A stretch of DNA of 64,000 nucleotides from the NCBI GenBank assembly GCA_964475945.1, contig CAYYYF010000002.1:124001-188000 (forward strand), in the 5' to 3' direction. The DNA is from JBBIQH01 sp964475945 (lineage in GTDB: Archaea; Thermoproteota; Nitrososphaeria; Nitrososphaerales; Nitrosocaldaceae). The notes under the pieces are model-generated. The model was not told the origin of the DNA. It ran no database searches and saw only the letters and a list, made by a program, of their open reading frames with translations. Shown here one piece after another: positions 53,052 through 62,776 of this stretch (positions are counted from its first letter, which is position 1; each line of letters opens with the position of its first letter). Made by a program: the position numbers and the translations under genes.

Positions 53052-54262
53052 ACTCCTCTCTTATTACTTATCATATCCTCAAGCCCCTTTGGTAAAAGAT
53101 TACTCTCAATAGCAGACTTTAAGTAATCCCTCTTATTGCGTAAGATAAGCATAAGGTATGGTAGGTAGTATGCTTTAATACTATGCAAGGATTCATGCAA
53201 TGCATCTGCTAGTGCTTCTACAGTATCCCTTATAACCTTGCCTTCAGTGAATACCTTGCTGCTCAAGTCATAAGGCATATCATACTGAGCATATACTATA
53301 CCTCTACTTGAGTGGAATATAGACTCTGCTATCATCCTATCTATATATCTAAGCATATCCCATCTCCTCTTATAGTTGATTATGCTAATAAAGGTATCTA
53401 CATAGGATAGAGCGTTAAGCATATTAGCAATGCTCTCTATATCCTTGCTACTGCTTACTATACTTGCATATAATGCATAGAGTTTATCCAACCTCTTTGC
53501 CTCACTATCGTAATAGAACCTTGGGTCACTGTAGAAACCCTCGCAACTCATTAATGCATCTACAGCCTCATCTATGCTTGATGCAGAGAAGAACTTGTTC
53601 AATGCCTCCTCTATAGGTATTGTGTATGCTTTAGGTGTAGCACTATCTACCTTGCTTATCACTGCCTGAGCCTTGTTAAGCATTGCTCTAACATCACCAC
53701 CAACCTCACTCACAACCCTTATCCTATCACCTATACTCATCTTTACACCCTCTTTCTTAAGTATATGCTCTAGGTAAAGCATCAAGAGCCTAGGAGGTAC
53801 ACGCTTGAACCTTACAACATTGCATACCTTCTTCAACTCCCTCAGATTCTCACTGCTATCATCATTAGCTGCCATTATTACAGGGATTGTAGCCTCATGC
53901 AAGAGGTTGAGAAGTGCATTAAAGCCTCCTCTATCAACACTACCATGCATACCATCAACCTCATCAAGGAATAGCATAACCCTCCTAGAGTATATGTTTG
54001 CATTTCTGAAGATAGGTTTGATTATGCTCTCAAGCCTATCCTTTGTACGCTCATCGCTAGCATTAAGCTCTATAACCTCATAATCAAGATCCCTTGCTAA
54101 TGCCTTAACTAGAGTTGTCTTGCCTACCCCTGGAGGACCTACCAATAGAAGTGGCTTGCTACCTTGAGTCCACTGCTTCAGCCACCTGAGCACCTGAAGC
54201 CTAGAATCCTCGTTACCAACCATCTCTGCCATGCTCTTTGGTCTATGCCTCTCTACTAGCAT
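53048..54262 (-). CDS. rfcL: Replication factor C large subunit
   Basis: 404 residues. AAA+ clamp loader subunit: RPKSMAEMVGN start, Walker A GPPGVGKTTLVK (about 41-52), Walker B MLFLDEVDGM, and sensor AANDDS. Works with RfcS to load PCNA. RfcS is not in this window. Confidence 0.96.
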   Translation of the reverse strand: MLVERHRPKSMAEMVGNEDSRLQVLRWLKQWTQGSKPLLLVGPPGVGKTTLVKALARDLDYEVIELNASDERTKDRLESIIKPIFRNANIYSRRVMLFLDEVDGMHGSVDRGGFNALLNLLHEATIPVIMAANDDSSENLRELKKVCNVVRFKRVPPRLLMLYLEHILKKEGVKMSIGDRIRVVSEVGGDVRAMLNKAQAVISKVDSATPKAYTIPIEEALNKFFSASSIDEAVDALMSCEGFYSDPRFYYDSEAKRLDKLYALYASIVSSSKDIESIANMLNALSYVDTFISIINYKRRWDMLRYIDRMIAESIFHSSRGIVYAQYDMPYDLSSKVFTEGKVIRDTVEALADALHESLHSIKAYYLPYLMLILRNKRDYLKSAIESNLLPKGLEDMISNKRGV

Positions 54263-54308
54263 CTAACTTAGAAGATGCAGCAATACATATATTGGTATTG
54301 GTTTATCA

Positions 54309-55448
54309 TTACCTCTCCTTAAGTGCGGTTGTAAAGATGTTAAGATCATACTCCTTTAGCCTTCTATACCAATACTCATTGTAGTGCTTAACGCTAAGCA
54401 CCATGAACTCAAGGAATGGTCTTACCTTGAACCTCTCAGGGAGCATCTGTATAGCTAGCATTGCATCATCTAGGTAAAGCATGCTCTTCTTGAATGTAAG
54501 ATCAAATGCTAACTTTACATCCCCTGTATTTAGTGCATAGTAGAGTGGCCATGATGGAACCTTTATAACCTTGATCTTGATAGAATCCTCTATCTCATTG
54601 CCACAACCTACAGACTCTCCAGCCCTTGCCATTCCATGGTAGAATATCTTCCTTAACGGGCTATCATTAACCATTACCATGTTCCTAGCAGCTGTGCCCA
54701 TCACTGCTCTATACTTCTTGTAGCATTCATTCATATTCTCCTCATCCATTGCTAATGGGTTCTTCTTAAGCATGATATCCATATACTGTCCTCTCCTTGC
54801 ATCATTAAAGCCTTGCTCGAATGACTCAAGTATATCCTTGCTTATAGAAGAGATCTTCCTCCTTGCTATCCTAAGCATGTATGGGCATATTAGCCTATAA
54901 TCATCTAAATACTCTATATCCTCATCCATATCCATTATCCTATCCATAGGCTCGCTAAGATCTATTGCTATTATATGACCATCTATCAGCATATCCCTTA
55001 ATGCATACTCTATGCTTATGTTATGATAAGAGCATGCACCATCAAATAATGCATAGAAGATAGGATATGTCATCTTAACGTAATTAGAGTCTAGTAGCCT
55101 CTGAACCCTATCCTTGCATATATCTACATTGGATAACCTCATACTTGCATTATCTATGCTATCCTCATCCATGCTAAACAACCTATCTAGTGTAAAACCA
55201 TCTACCTCAATCTCCCTTAAGAACTCGTTTATCCTAAGCAATGGGTTATCATCCTTTGTTATTGCACTATGCAACTCATTAACAAGCATACTCGTGAATC
55301 TAGGGAATTCTTGATCTGCCAACTCCTTGTAGTGCTTGAACTGCTTATACCTCTCAGTATTAAGCATGGCCTGCTTCAGTATCTCCTTCCCTGCATCTGT
55401 ATGCATTAAGGCAGATTTATCGAATATGCTATCATCTTTTGCACTCAT
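54309..55448 (-). CDS. Large conserved-looking hypothetical protein
   Basis: 379 residues, acidic, soluble and mostly helical, with no signal peptide or helix long enough for a membrane. Notable segments are EYALRDMLIDGHIIAIDLSEP (piecewise) and FLEFMVLSVKHYNEYWYRRL. I do not recognise a family. It lies 46 bp upstream of rfcL in the same direction. Confidence 0.7.
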   Translation of the reverse strand: MSAKDDSIFDKSALMHTDAGKEILKQAMLNTERYKQFKHYKELADQEFPRFTSMLVNELHSAITKDDNPLLRINEFLREIEVDGFTLDRLFSMDEDSIDNASMRLSNVDICKDRVQRLLDSNYVKMTYPIFYALFDGACSYHNISIEYALRDMLIDGHIIAIDLSEPMDRIMDMDEDIEYLDDYRLICPYMLRIARRKISSISKDILESFEQGFNDARRGQYMDIMLKKNPLAMDEENMNECYKKYRAVMGTAARNMVMVNDSPLRKIFYHGMARAGESVGCGNEIEDSIKIKVIKVPSWPLYYALNTGDVKLAFDLTFKKSMLYLDDAMLAIQMLPERFKVRPFLEFMVLSVKHYNEYWYRRLKEYDLNIFTTALKER

Positions 55449-55530
55449 ACCACTATGGAGTTGCAGATGGTAATAATATCTTTCGTTTTATTTCATTTCA
55501 TCTATCTTATTTTTATTTTTATTTATTTGC

Positions 55531-56193
55531 TTAATGTCTACCTATATACGCTATTAAGGAAAATATACCAACCAACTCATCGGGTTTATCAACAACGTAA
55601 TCTGGATACTCCCTTAGCAGAGCCTCCTTTGAGCTGAAGCCCCATGTAACACCTATGGTATTAACCTTAGCCTTCCTCCCAGCCTCTATATCCCTAATCT
55701 CATCCCCAATGTAATACATACCCTTGAACTCATCCTTATACCTTCTTACATAATACCTCTTTATACTCCTTAAGAGTATATGCTTACTTAATAGATGGTG
55801 TGTTGATCTTACAAAATCAAATACCTTCAGATCATTATTCTTTAGGAAGGTTAGGACATTCCTCCTCGAGTTTGTTGTTAGAATACCTAGATCGCAACCA
55901 CTCTCCTTTAATGATAGTAGCACTGGTGTAATGTTAACTGCTGGCTTCAAGTGATGCATCTCCTTACTCATCTCTTCCCTAATCCTCCTTATTATCAATG
56001 GTAACTTGATTATGGGTATGTTAAGGTATGTTAAGATATCCCTAACCCTTATACCCCTTATGTATTGCATATCCTCCTGCCTTATCTTCCTGTAGGAGAA
56101 CTCATCAGCAAGTTTATTTATTATTCTTATTAATGGGCTTATGGTATCTACTATAGTGCCATCAAAGTCAAATACAAGAAGTATTCTAGCCAT
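55531..56193 (-). CDS. HAD-superfamily hydrolase (phosphoglycolate phosphatase-like)
   Basis: 220 residues. Motif I DFDGTIVDT (8-16), motif II ILTTNSRRNV (about 98), motif III Lys in the middle, motif IV YIGDEIRDIEAG. The cap is the alpha-helical C1 type. It may dephosphorylate 2-phosphoglycolate or another small phosphoester. Confidence 0.9.
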   Translation of the reverse strand: MARILLVFDFDGTIVDTISPLIRIINKLADEFSYRKIRQEDMQYIRGIRVRDILTYLNIPIIKLPLIIRRIREEMSKEMHHLKPAVNITPVLLSLKESGCDLGILTTNSRRNVLTFLKNNDLKVFDFVRSTHHLLSKHILLRSIKRYYVRRYKDEFKGMYYIGDEIRDIEAGRKAKVNTIGVTWGFSSKEALLREYPDYVVDKPDELVGIFSLIAYIGRH

Positions 56194-56284
56194 AGCATTA
56201 GGTATACAAGGGTATTTTTAAGTCTTTATGCAAACCCTTATCATTTATTTTTAAATTATTATTACCCTATAGCCAACATAATAT

Positions 56285-57655
56285 GTGCTAAGAGCACTGC
56301 AGAGCATAGGGCAGAGTAATGCCTTACTACTCTCTTTAATAGCAATAGCATCTGTTGCTATATTTGAGGTAATAGCAGGGCTAGTAAGCAATGTTATGGT
56401 AGTGCTTGTTGATGGTATACATGCTACCCTTGATGCACTCCTTACCTTACTGCTCTTACTCATGCTTACATGGAGCATGAAGCCTAGGGACCAGGAGCAT
56501 ACCTATGGGCATGGAAAGATAGAGGGTATAGCAGGGCTAGTAGGGGGTATACTGCTATCCCTAGTAGCTATCATAATAGTAAGAGAGTCTCTTATACGCA
56601 TAATAGAAGGGGAGCATGTATATCCTAGAGAGATAACATTCTATGCAGTAGCATATGCAATAGCAGTAGCCTTATTCAGATTACTTGTATTAAAGAGTAG
56701 TATGCATGAGAGCAAGAGCATAAAGGCTGGGTTCTACGATGCGTTATCTGACCTAGGCTCCTCTATAGTAGCATTTGTAGGATTGATACTAGCAAGTTAC
56801 AGCATATACATTGCAGATGGCATAGCATCTATAGCACTAGCATCTATGATAATACTGCTCTCATCAAGGTTAGCATACTCCTCTGCCTTGGAGTTAACAG
56901 ATGTCATAGACCCTATGCTGGTAGCAAGGGCTAGGGATGCTGTATTGAATGTAGAGGGGGTAAGGGCATGCAAGGATATAAGGATGAGGAGGATAGGCAA
57001 TGATATACTTGCAGATGTTACTGTCATACTATCAAATGGTATAACATTTAACAAGGCTCATATGATAAGCAATGAGGTTGAGCATGTAGTTAAGAGAGAG
57101 GCCAAGGCAAGCTCTGTTATGGTACACTTTGAACCAGAGCAAGAGGTTAAGGTAGAGCGTGTAATAGAAGAGTTGGTGCTTGGCATTAAAGGGGTTAGGA
57201 ATATCCATAACATACTCATATCCAAGAGTAACTCTAGCATAATGGTATCAATGCATATTCAAGTTGATAAGGATCTTACGCTAAGAGAGGCGCATAGGAT
57301 AGCAGATGAGGTTGAGCATGTAGTTAAGAGTAGGGTAAGGATAGATAATATGCATATAGATAGCGTTACTGTGCATGTAGAACCTTTTATAAGCATGGTG
57401 CAAGAGATAGTTAAGGTTGATGATATAAAGATGCTTGAGGATATGGTCAAGAGTATAGCATATGAGGAGGGTGTAATGCATGTAAGCAAAATAAATGCAT
57501 ACAGGTGTAACGATACCTTAATGCTTGACATACACTGCAGATTGGATGATAATATGAGCATAGAAAGGGCACATGAGATAGTGAGTAGGATAGAGGATAA
57601 GATCAGAGAGAGGCTTAACGCATCACCTATAATCCATTGCGAGCCTTTAGGTTAG
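56285..57655 (+). CDS. CDF metal efflux protein with three tandem C-terminal domains
   Basis: 456 residues. Six helices (1-200) carry the metal site D43-x-x-H46...D50 in VDGIHATLD and the second D pair in FYDALSDLGSS; HGKIEG follows helix 2. Exports divalent metals in exchange for protons. The cytoplasmic part has three ferredoxin-like repeats (about 215-290, 293-372, 378-456), each with AH-x-I-x-x-E-H/V and a late V-H-x-E-P. One repeat is usual. Start is GTG 56285. Confidence 0.9.
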   Translation: MLRALQSIGQSNALLLSLIAIASVAIFEVIAGLVSNVMVVLVDGIHATLDALLTLLLLLMLTWSMKPRDQEHTYGHGKIEGIAGLVGGILLSLVAIIIVRESLIRIIEGEHVYPREITFYAVAYAIAVALFRLLVLKSSMHESKSIKAGFYDALSDLGSSIVAFVGLILASYSIYIADGIASIALASMIILLSSRLAYSSALELTDVIDPMLVARARDAVLNVEGVRACKDIRMRRIGNDILADVTVILSNGITFNKAHMISNEVEHVVKREAKASSVMVHFEPEQEVKVERVIEELVLGIKGVRNIHNILISKSNSSIMVSMHIQVDKDLTLREAHRIADEVEHVVKSRVRIDNMHIDSVTVHVEPFISMVQEIVKVDDIKMLEDMVKSIAYEEGVMHVSKINAYRCNDTLMLDIHCRLDDNMSIERAHEIVSRIEDKIRERLNASPIIHCEPLG

Positions 57656-57703
57656 TTTAGGTTAGTTTAATATCTATTTATACTAGTTAAGGTAATTAAG
57701 ATT

Positions 57704-59266
57704 ATGTTTGAGCATGAGTTAACCTACTTTAGGTTACTTGCTAGGGAGGAGCATGAGTTATTTCATGAGAAGTATGAGGAGGGTATAGCAGTAATACAGA
57801 AAGAGTTAGGCAAGGATTACCCCATGCTTATAGATGGTAAAGAGATAGTAAGCAATCTATTTGAGGATCTCTCACCTATAGATACAAGGATAGTAGTAGC
57901 AAGGTTCCCATATGCTAGGGAGGAGCATGTTACACAGGCTATAAAGGCAGCAAAGCATGCATTCAAGGAGTGGAGTAGGGTAGATTACAGGGAGAGGGTA
58001 AGGATAGTTAGAAGGGCGGCAGATATGATGAGCAAGAGCAAGTATGAGCTTGCTGCACTATTAACATATGAGAATGGTAAGAATAGGTATGAGGCTATTG
58101 CTGATATCGATGAGGCTATAGACTTCATGCGTTACTATGCAGAGGAGATGGAGGTTAATGAGGGCTATACTAGAGTTATGAAGAGTGCATACCCAGATGA
58201 GACATGCTATAGTGTAATGAGACCATATGGTGTATTTGCAGTAATCTCCCCGTTCAACTTTCCCATAGCAATAACCACTGGTATGTGTATAGCAGCTCTT
58301 ATAACTGGTAATACTGTGGTATTAAAACCTGCTAGTGATACTCCATTATCAGCATTTAGATTATGCAAGATAATGCATGATGCAGGTATACCTTATGGTG
58401 CACTTAACCTAATCACAGGCTCTGGTAGCAGTATAGGTAATGCATTGATAGCAAGCGATATAGATGGTGTAGTATTCACAGGCTCAAAGGAGGTTGGCAT
58501 AAGCATATACTATACTAGTAATGCAAAGAGACCAAAGCCTGTTATAGCAGAGATGGGGGGTAAGAACCCAACCATAGTAACTGCTAGTGCAGATGTAAGT
58601 AAGGCTGCTGAAGGGGTAGCAAGGGCTGCATTTGGCTACTCAGGGCAGAAGTGTAGTGCATGCTCAAGGGTTTACGTGCATAGATCTGTTTATGATGAGT
58701 TCATATCAGTGCTGATAGATTACACTGCTGGCCTAAAGGTTGGTAACCCAGTAGAGAGGGATACATTCTTAGGTCCTTTAATAAACAAGGCAGCATATGA
58801 GAAGTATGGTAGATATGCAAGCATAGCAAGTAAGGAGTGTAAGGTGCTCTATGGTGCAGAGTATGTTACCTCAGATAATCTCAAGTATGGATACTACGTT
58901 AAGCCTACAGTAGTTAGTGATATCCCTGCAGGGCATGAGATACTTAAAGAGGAGCTCTTCTTACCATTCCTTGCAGTTATCCCATATGATAACTTCTCTG
59001 ACGCATTAGCAATGTGTAATGATAGCATCTATGCCCTAACTGCTGGTATATACAGCAATGATAAGCAAGAGATACAGAGCTTCTTGGATAGCATAGAGGC
59101 TGGGGTAGTATATGTAAATAGGGTAAGAAGTGCTACCACTGGTGCCATGGTTGGATCACAGGCATTCGTAGGTTGGAAGTACTCTGGGATAAGTGGTAAG
59201 GGTACAGGTAGCAAGTATTATCTACCATTGTTCATGCGTGAGCAGAGCCAGACTATATGCTCCTAA
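57704..59266 (+). CDS. Delta-1-pyrroline-5-carboxylate dehydrogenase
   Basis: 520-residue aldehyde dehydrogenase of the RocA type. ISPFNFPIAITTG, catalytic Glu in AEMGGKNP, nucleophile Cys in GYSGQKCSACSR. Converts P5C to glutamate. The proline dehydrogenase that makes P5C is encoded nearby on the other strand (59539-60393), which supports the substrate. Confidence 0.93.
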   Translation: MFEHELTYFRLLAREEHELFHEKYEEGIAVIQKELGKDYPMLIDGKEIVSNLFEDLSPIDTRIVVARFPYAREEHVTQAIKAAKHAFKEWSRVDYRERVRIVRRAADMMSKSKYELAALLTYENGKNRYEAIADIDEAIDFMRYYAEEMEVNEGYTRVMKSAYPDETCYSVMRPYGVFAVISPFNFPIAITTGMCIAALITGNTVVLKPASDTPLSAFRLCKIMHDAGIPYGALNLITGSGSSIGNALIASDIDGVVFTGSKEVGISIYYTSNAKRPKPVIAEMGGKNPTIVTASADVSKAAEGVARAAFGYSGQKCSACSRVYVHRSVYDEFISVLIDYTAGLKVGNPVERDTFLGPLINKAAYEKYGRYASIASKECKVLYGAEYVTSDNLKYGYYVKPTVVSDIPAGHEILKEELFLPFLAVIPYDNFSDALAMCNDSIYALTAGIYSNDKQEIQSFLDSIEAGVVYVNRVRSATTGAMVGSQAFVGWKYSGISGKGTGSKYYLPLFMREQSQTICS

Positions 59267-59468
59267 ATTTATTATTATATTTATTATTGCTACCTCCCCT
59301 CTCCAAACCCTTCATTACATTAGCACTGCTAACATGCTTGCACCTATAGCACTTACATCCTCCCTTACTGCAGCATTCCTCACAATGGACGCAGCAGTAG
59401 CACCATGATGTTACCCTCCATATATGCCAACAGTATACCCTATCTTTTCTTATCATTATCATAATCAT
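59253..59468 (-). CDS. Small Cys-rich protein, possible metal binder
   Basis: 71 residues. Residues about 23-44 hold ten Cys in CYCCVHCEECCSKGGCKCYRC, followed by K-H. The density is far above chance. The 5' start is in an AT repeat (ATGATAATGATAAG), and a CTTATAATC-like box lies about 30 bp before the ATG. The last 14 bp overlap the convergent dehydrogenase gene. It could bind metal like a metallothionein or hold a zinc-finger fold. Confidence 0.55.
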   Translation of the reverse strand: MIMIMIRKDRVYCWHIWRVTSWCYCCVHCEECCSKGGCKCYRCKHVSSANVMKGLERGGSNNKYNNKFRSI

Positions 59469-59538
59469 TACCCGTATTACTTCACCCTACACTAATCTTT
59501 GATTATAAGCCAGATCCTTAATTAATATTTATCTATTG

Positions 59539-60393
59539 TTAAGGTAGAAGTGATCTTGCTAAGAGGAGTAGGTTGCTAGGCCTCTCCTTTATTCTTCTTA
59601 GTGCGTATGCTGTTACATAACTACCATATGGTATATACTCTGCTACTCTATAACCCTCCTTGGCGAGCCTTACCTTAAGATCATCCCTTATACCCTTGAG
59701 CATCTGAAACTCTACACTATCTTCCTTGTTATACTTCTCAATAAGCATTATAGCCTCATCTATAATGCTCTTATCATGTGTTGCTACTGCAAACTTGCTT
59801 GCATGCTTAAAGAGTATATGCATGAGCCTCCTAAAGTTGTTATCTACCTGCCTCTTACTTCTATACACTATACCCTTCTCCTCCCTATATGCACCCTTAA
59901 CCAACCTTATTATACCCTTGGCCTCTACTATATGCATTATATCAAGGCTACTCTCCTTTATGTATGCTTGGTATGCTAACCCTATAGCGCTACTGTATAC
60001 TTTAAGCATATCAAGGTATATGCTTAGGGTATCCTCATAGTACTTGAATGCCTCCATATCTATCCATATGAATACCTTGCATCTGTATGCATAATCTACT
60101 ATGCCCCTAAGGTTACTATAGCACTCATCATACCCTATATCAAGCCCTATCTGGGTTAACTTTAAGGATATGGATGCATCTACCCTGCTGGAATGTATGG
60201 CATCTATCAGCCTCTTATACTCATCTACATTGGATTTAGCCTCTTGCTCATCTGTTACATGCTCACCCAAGTAGTTTATTATTGCATGCATGTGTGATGA
60301 GTTAGCACTTACTGCATAGTTAAGTGCCTCATCTAGGCTTGAGCCAGCTACCCATTGCTTAGCCATCCTAAGTACTACATGCTCATATATCAT
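59539..60393 (-). CDS. Proline dehydrogenase
   Basis: 284 residues, FAD-dependent TIM-barrel type. SLKLTQIGLDIG, VFIWIDMEAF, RLVKGAYREEKG, AVATHDKSII, EFQMLKGIRDDL and YIPYGSYVTAYALRR are the family blocks. It oxidises proline to P5C and passes electrons to quinone. Its product goes to the dehydrogenase at 57704-59266. Confidence 0.95.
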   Translation of the reverse strand: MIYEHVVLRMAKQWVAGSSLDEALNYAVSANSSHMHAIINYLGEHVTDEQEAKSNVDEYKRLIDAIHSSRVDASISLKLTQIGLDIGYDECYSNLRGIVDYAYRCKVFIWIDMEAFKYYEDTLSIYLDMLKVYSSAIGLAYQAYIKESSLDIMHIVEAKGIIRLVKGAYREEKGIVYRSKRQVDNNFRRLMHILFKHASKFAVATHDKSIIDEAIMLIEKYNKEDSVEFQMLKGIRDDLKVRLAKEGYRVAEYIPYGSYVTAYALRRIKERPSNLLLLARSLLP

Positions 60394-60441
60394 AATATAT
60401 ATTGGTAAAAGTTTTAAATAAAGTTACGCATATCTTACAAG

Positions 60442-60930
60442 ATGCCTAGACTACTCTTGCTAGCATTTATAGCCTTCACTATTATTATTAGTGGCTATAG
60501 CGTTTATGCTAGTGAGGTAAAGCCGTTGATTAAGAGTACTGATAATGGTAATTATAAAGTAGAGCTCTCATGGGAGCCTGTTGAGATATCCCCTAATAGG
60601 ATAGTGGTATTCAATATAAAGATAACACCCTTATCCTCTATTCATAGTAATGTAATAACCTATGATTTTATAGTGAAGAGTAATGATGGTATAATAAAAG
60701 AGGTTAATGATGTAAGGATTATAGATGGTTTAGCAAGGCATACAGTAGAGTTCCCTTCTGCAGGGGAGTTCAGTGTTATAATAAATGTTAATAAGAGTGA
60801 CTCTGTAACCTTTAATATAGTTGTAGCAACTGAGTTCCCAAGTAGTATAGTGATTACTGTCTTAATCATATCACTAACAATAATTCTAGGCAGGATAGGG
60901 TTTAAGATTAATAATTTATATGGTAGATAG
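60442..60930 (+). CDS. Secreted protein with Ig-like domain and PEFP-type anchor
   Basis: 162 residues: signal peptide (to about YASE), a beta-sandwich domain opening VELSWEPVEISPN, then a TEFPSS motif, a membrane helix and a basic end. It belongs with the next gene and the pseudogene at 43393; the three share the W-x-P...P motif and the late TITV/FNI...EFP end. Surface function unknown. Confidence 0.75.
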   Translation: MPRLLLLAFIAFTIIISGYSVYASEVKPLIKSTDNGNYKVELSWEPVEISPNRIVVFNIKITPLSSIHSNVITYDFIVKSNDGIIKEVNDVRIIDGLARHTVEFPSAGEFSVIINVNKSDSVTFNIVVATEFPSSIVITVLIISLTIILGRIGFKINNLYGR

Positions 60931-60969
60931 GGATCAAGATTTATAAGGTATTATCTTATTATTTATCAT

Positions 60970-62112
60970 ATGAAGCAATATATCGTAGCAGCAGTAATAG
61001 TAATGATATTAGCATTAAGTATAGGTAGCGTAAATGCACAGTCAACATGGTATGTTGGTAAAGGTGCTGAAGAAGGTACCTATTTTGTGTATGATCTAAT
61101 GGATCTTGAGTATGAGGGTGGAAGGAAGTTAACTATGGCAATATGGCTTGAGAGCAAGGATCAGAATGGTAACTGGAATGCTACAGTAAGTGTTAATGAT
61201 GGAGGGGTAGTTAGCACTGGAAAGATTGTTCTAGCAGGTACAAATATGCAGCCTATGAGTGCAGAGCCTAATGTAAGCAAGTTTAGGGATGTTATAAAGA
61301 GGACTATAACATGGCTTGGTGATTTTGCAAGCAGTAGCGATCCAAAGCCACTTGCACAGGTTGCATGGGGTAGATTGGCTATAACAGGAGGAGTGCCTGT
61401 AGGTATAGGTGCCCCAGCCTCACTGGATGTTGTAAATGAGCAGATAACAGCAGCTAACCAGACATGGAATACAACAATAGTAGGCTTTAAGTACTCAGAG
61501 ACTAGCAAGATATGGGTAGCAGAGAACTTCCCACTACCAATTCAGGCTAAGGTTTATGCATTTAGAACAGAGCACCCAATACCAGTGCAATATGAGTTTA
61601 CCCTAAAAGAGTTTGGTAAGAGCGATAAACCTATAATACTCCAAGGAGGGCCTGTTGAGTTACCTAAACCCCCGCTTAGGAAGCTTAGCGATGGTGGATC
61701 TATATTTGTAGAACTATACTGGGGGCCAGAGGTTATAATGCCTCAGCAGGAGGTACAGTTTGCTGCTGTTCTTTATGATAATGCAAATAAGCAATTACCT
61801 AGCACAGAAAAGTATACCATGGAGATATTTGATGATGGGAAGAGTATATTAAAACAGCAGTTAAGTAACAACCTTCAACCAGTTAAAGTAACCTTCTCTA
61901 GTGAAGGTATAAAGAAGGTTGTAGTAAGTTATGAGACACTGTTTAGGACAGGAGATGCCATAGTTACACGTGTAGAGAAGGCTGAGTTTGATATGGTTGT
62001 AGTGCCAGAGTTTCCCTTGGGTGTTATAGCAGTTATAGGATCTATAATGGCATTCATGCTTATAATTACAAGGACCAAGATGAAAGGTATGCTTCTAGGA
62101 TATAGGCAATAA
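60970..62112 (+). CDS. Secreted PEFP-anchored protein with two domains
   Basis: 380 residues. Signal peptide (cut near VNAQ), an N-terminal domain with GAEEGTYFVYDL and NATVSVNDGG, then a C-terminal Ig-like domain (FVELYWGPEVIMPQQEVQF and KVVVSYE) shared with the gene upstream. The end is VPEFPLG, a helix and a basic tail, the thaumarchaeal PEFG-type sorting layout. Probably surface-exposed. Confidence 0.8.
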   Translation: MKQYIVAAVIVMILALSIGSVNAQSTWYVGKGAEEGTYFVYDLMDLEYEGGRKLTMAIWLESKDQNGNWNATVSVNDGGVVSTGKIVLAGTNMQPMSAEPNVSKFRDVIKRTITWLGDFASSSDPKPLAQVAWGRLAITGGVPVGIGAPASLDVVNEQITAANQTWNTTIVGFKYSETSKIWVAENFPLPIQAKVYAFRTEHPIPVQYEFTLKEFGKSDKPIILQGGPVELPKPPLRKLSDGGSIFVELYWGPEVIMPQQEVQFAAVLYDNANKQLPSTEKYTMEIFDDGKSILKQQLSNNLQPVKVTFSSEGIKKVVVSYETLFRTGDAIVTRVEKAEFDMVVVPEFPLGVIAVIGSIMAFMLIITRTKMKGMLLGYRQ

Positions 62113-62171
62113 ATGAACCATCTTTTATTATTTATAATAAATTTTATTTATCACTATAATCAATCATAGTC

Positions 62172-62774
62172 ATGTCTAGTAGGGAAAGCGTAGATGAGTA
62201 TAGATTAACATGTATAGAGTTCATCAAAGATATAAGCAATGATTACAAGGATTGGGTATACAGGTACAGGCTTGATAAGGAAGAGGAGGAGTGGAGGTTA
62301 AGGATGATAGATAACGTTGTAAAGGTTACAAGTTCATGGATAGCAAGGTATGGTGATACCATAAAGAAGATAGATATCATCAAAGATGATGGAATAAGCA
62401 AGATGGCAGAGTTCACTGCAGGCTATCCATTTGAATTAAATGTTTACGTTAATGAGTATACAAGGTATGTAGAGTATAAATGTAATAAAACATTAGTGCT
62501 TAATGTAAAGGCAGCAACTAGAGAGGATAGAAGGGTTAAGATAACCTATTATGATAAGAGGTATGCCCAGCAGTTCAATATACTTGCATCTGCACCTGTA
62601 GAGGTGATAGGATATGATGATTACTATGCAAGTAGTATAGATGCCAATGTTACCCTAGATGTAAGCAAGCTAGGTGTATCAGATATGCTATCAATTACAA
62701 TAATAGTAGGTGAGTATGCCGAAGGTTTAGAGTTGGATAGGAGAGGTTTTACAACACTTGTTGTTATGGTATAA
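62172..62774 (+). CDS. Hypothetical protein, two-domain, unknown
   Basis: 200 residues, soluble. An N-terminal helical part (VDEYRLTCIEFIKDISNDYKDWVY, piecewise) is followed by a beta-rich part (FELNVYVNEYTRYVEYKC, LGVSDMLSITIIVG). No motif recognised. Its codon use matches the neighbours. Confidence 0.66.
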   Translation: MSSRESVDEYRLTCIEFIKDISNDYKDWVYRYRLDKEEEEWRLRMIDNVVKVTSSWIARYGDTIKKIDIIKDDGISKMAEFTAGYPFELNVYVNEYTRYVEYKCNKTLVLNVKAATREDRRVKITYYDKRYAQQFNILASAPVEVIGYDDYYASSIDANVTLDVSKLGVSDMLSITIIVGEYAEGLELDRRGFTTLVVMV

Positions 62775-62776
62775 AT

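Noticed and set aside
59193..59408. A plus-strand 71-residue frame opposite the Cys-rich ORF
   Set aside because: It is extended from the dehydrogenase 3' end and is mostly the complement of the Cys codons, giving a low-complexity Ala/Leu/Thr product.
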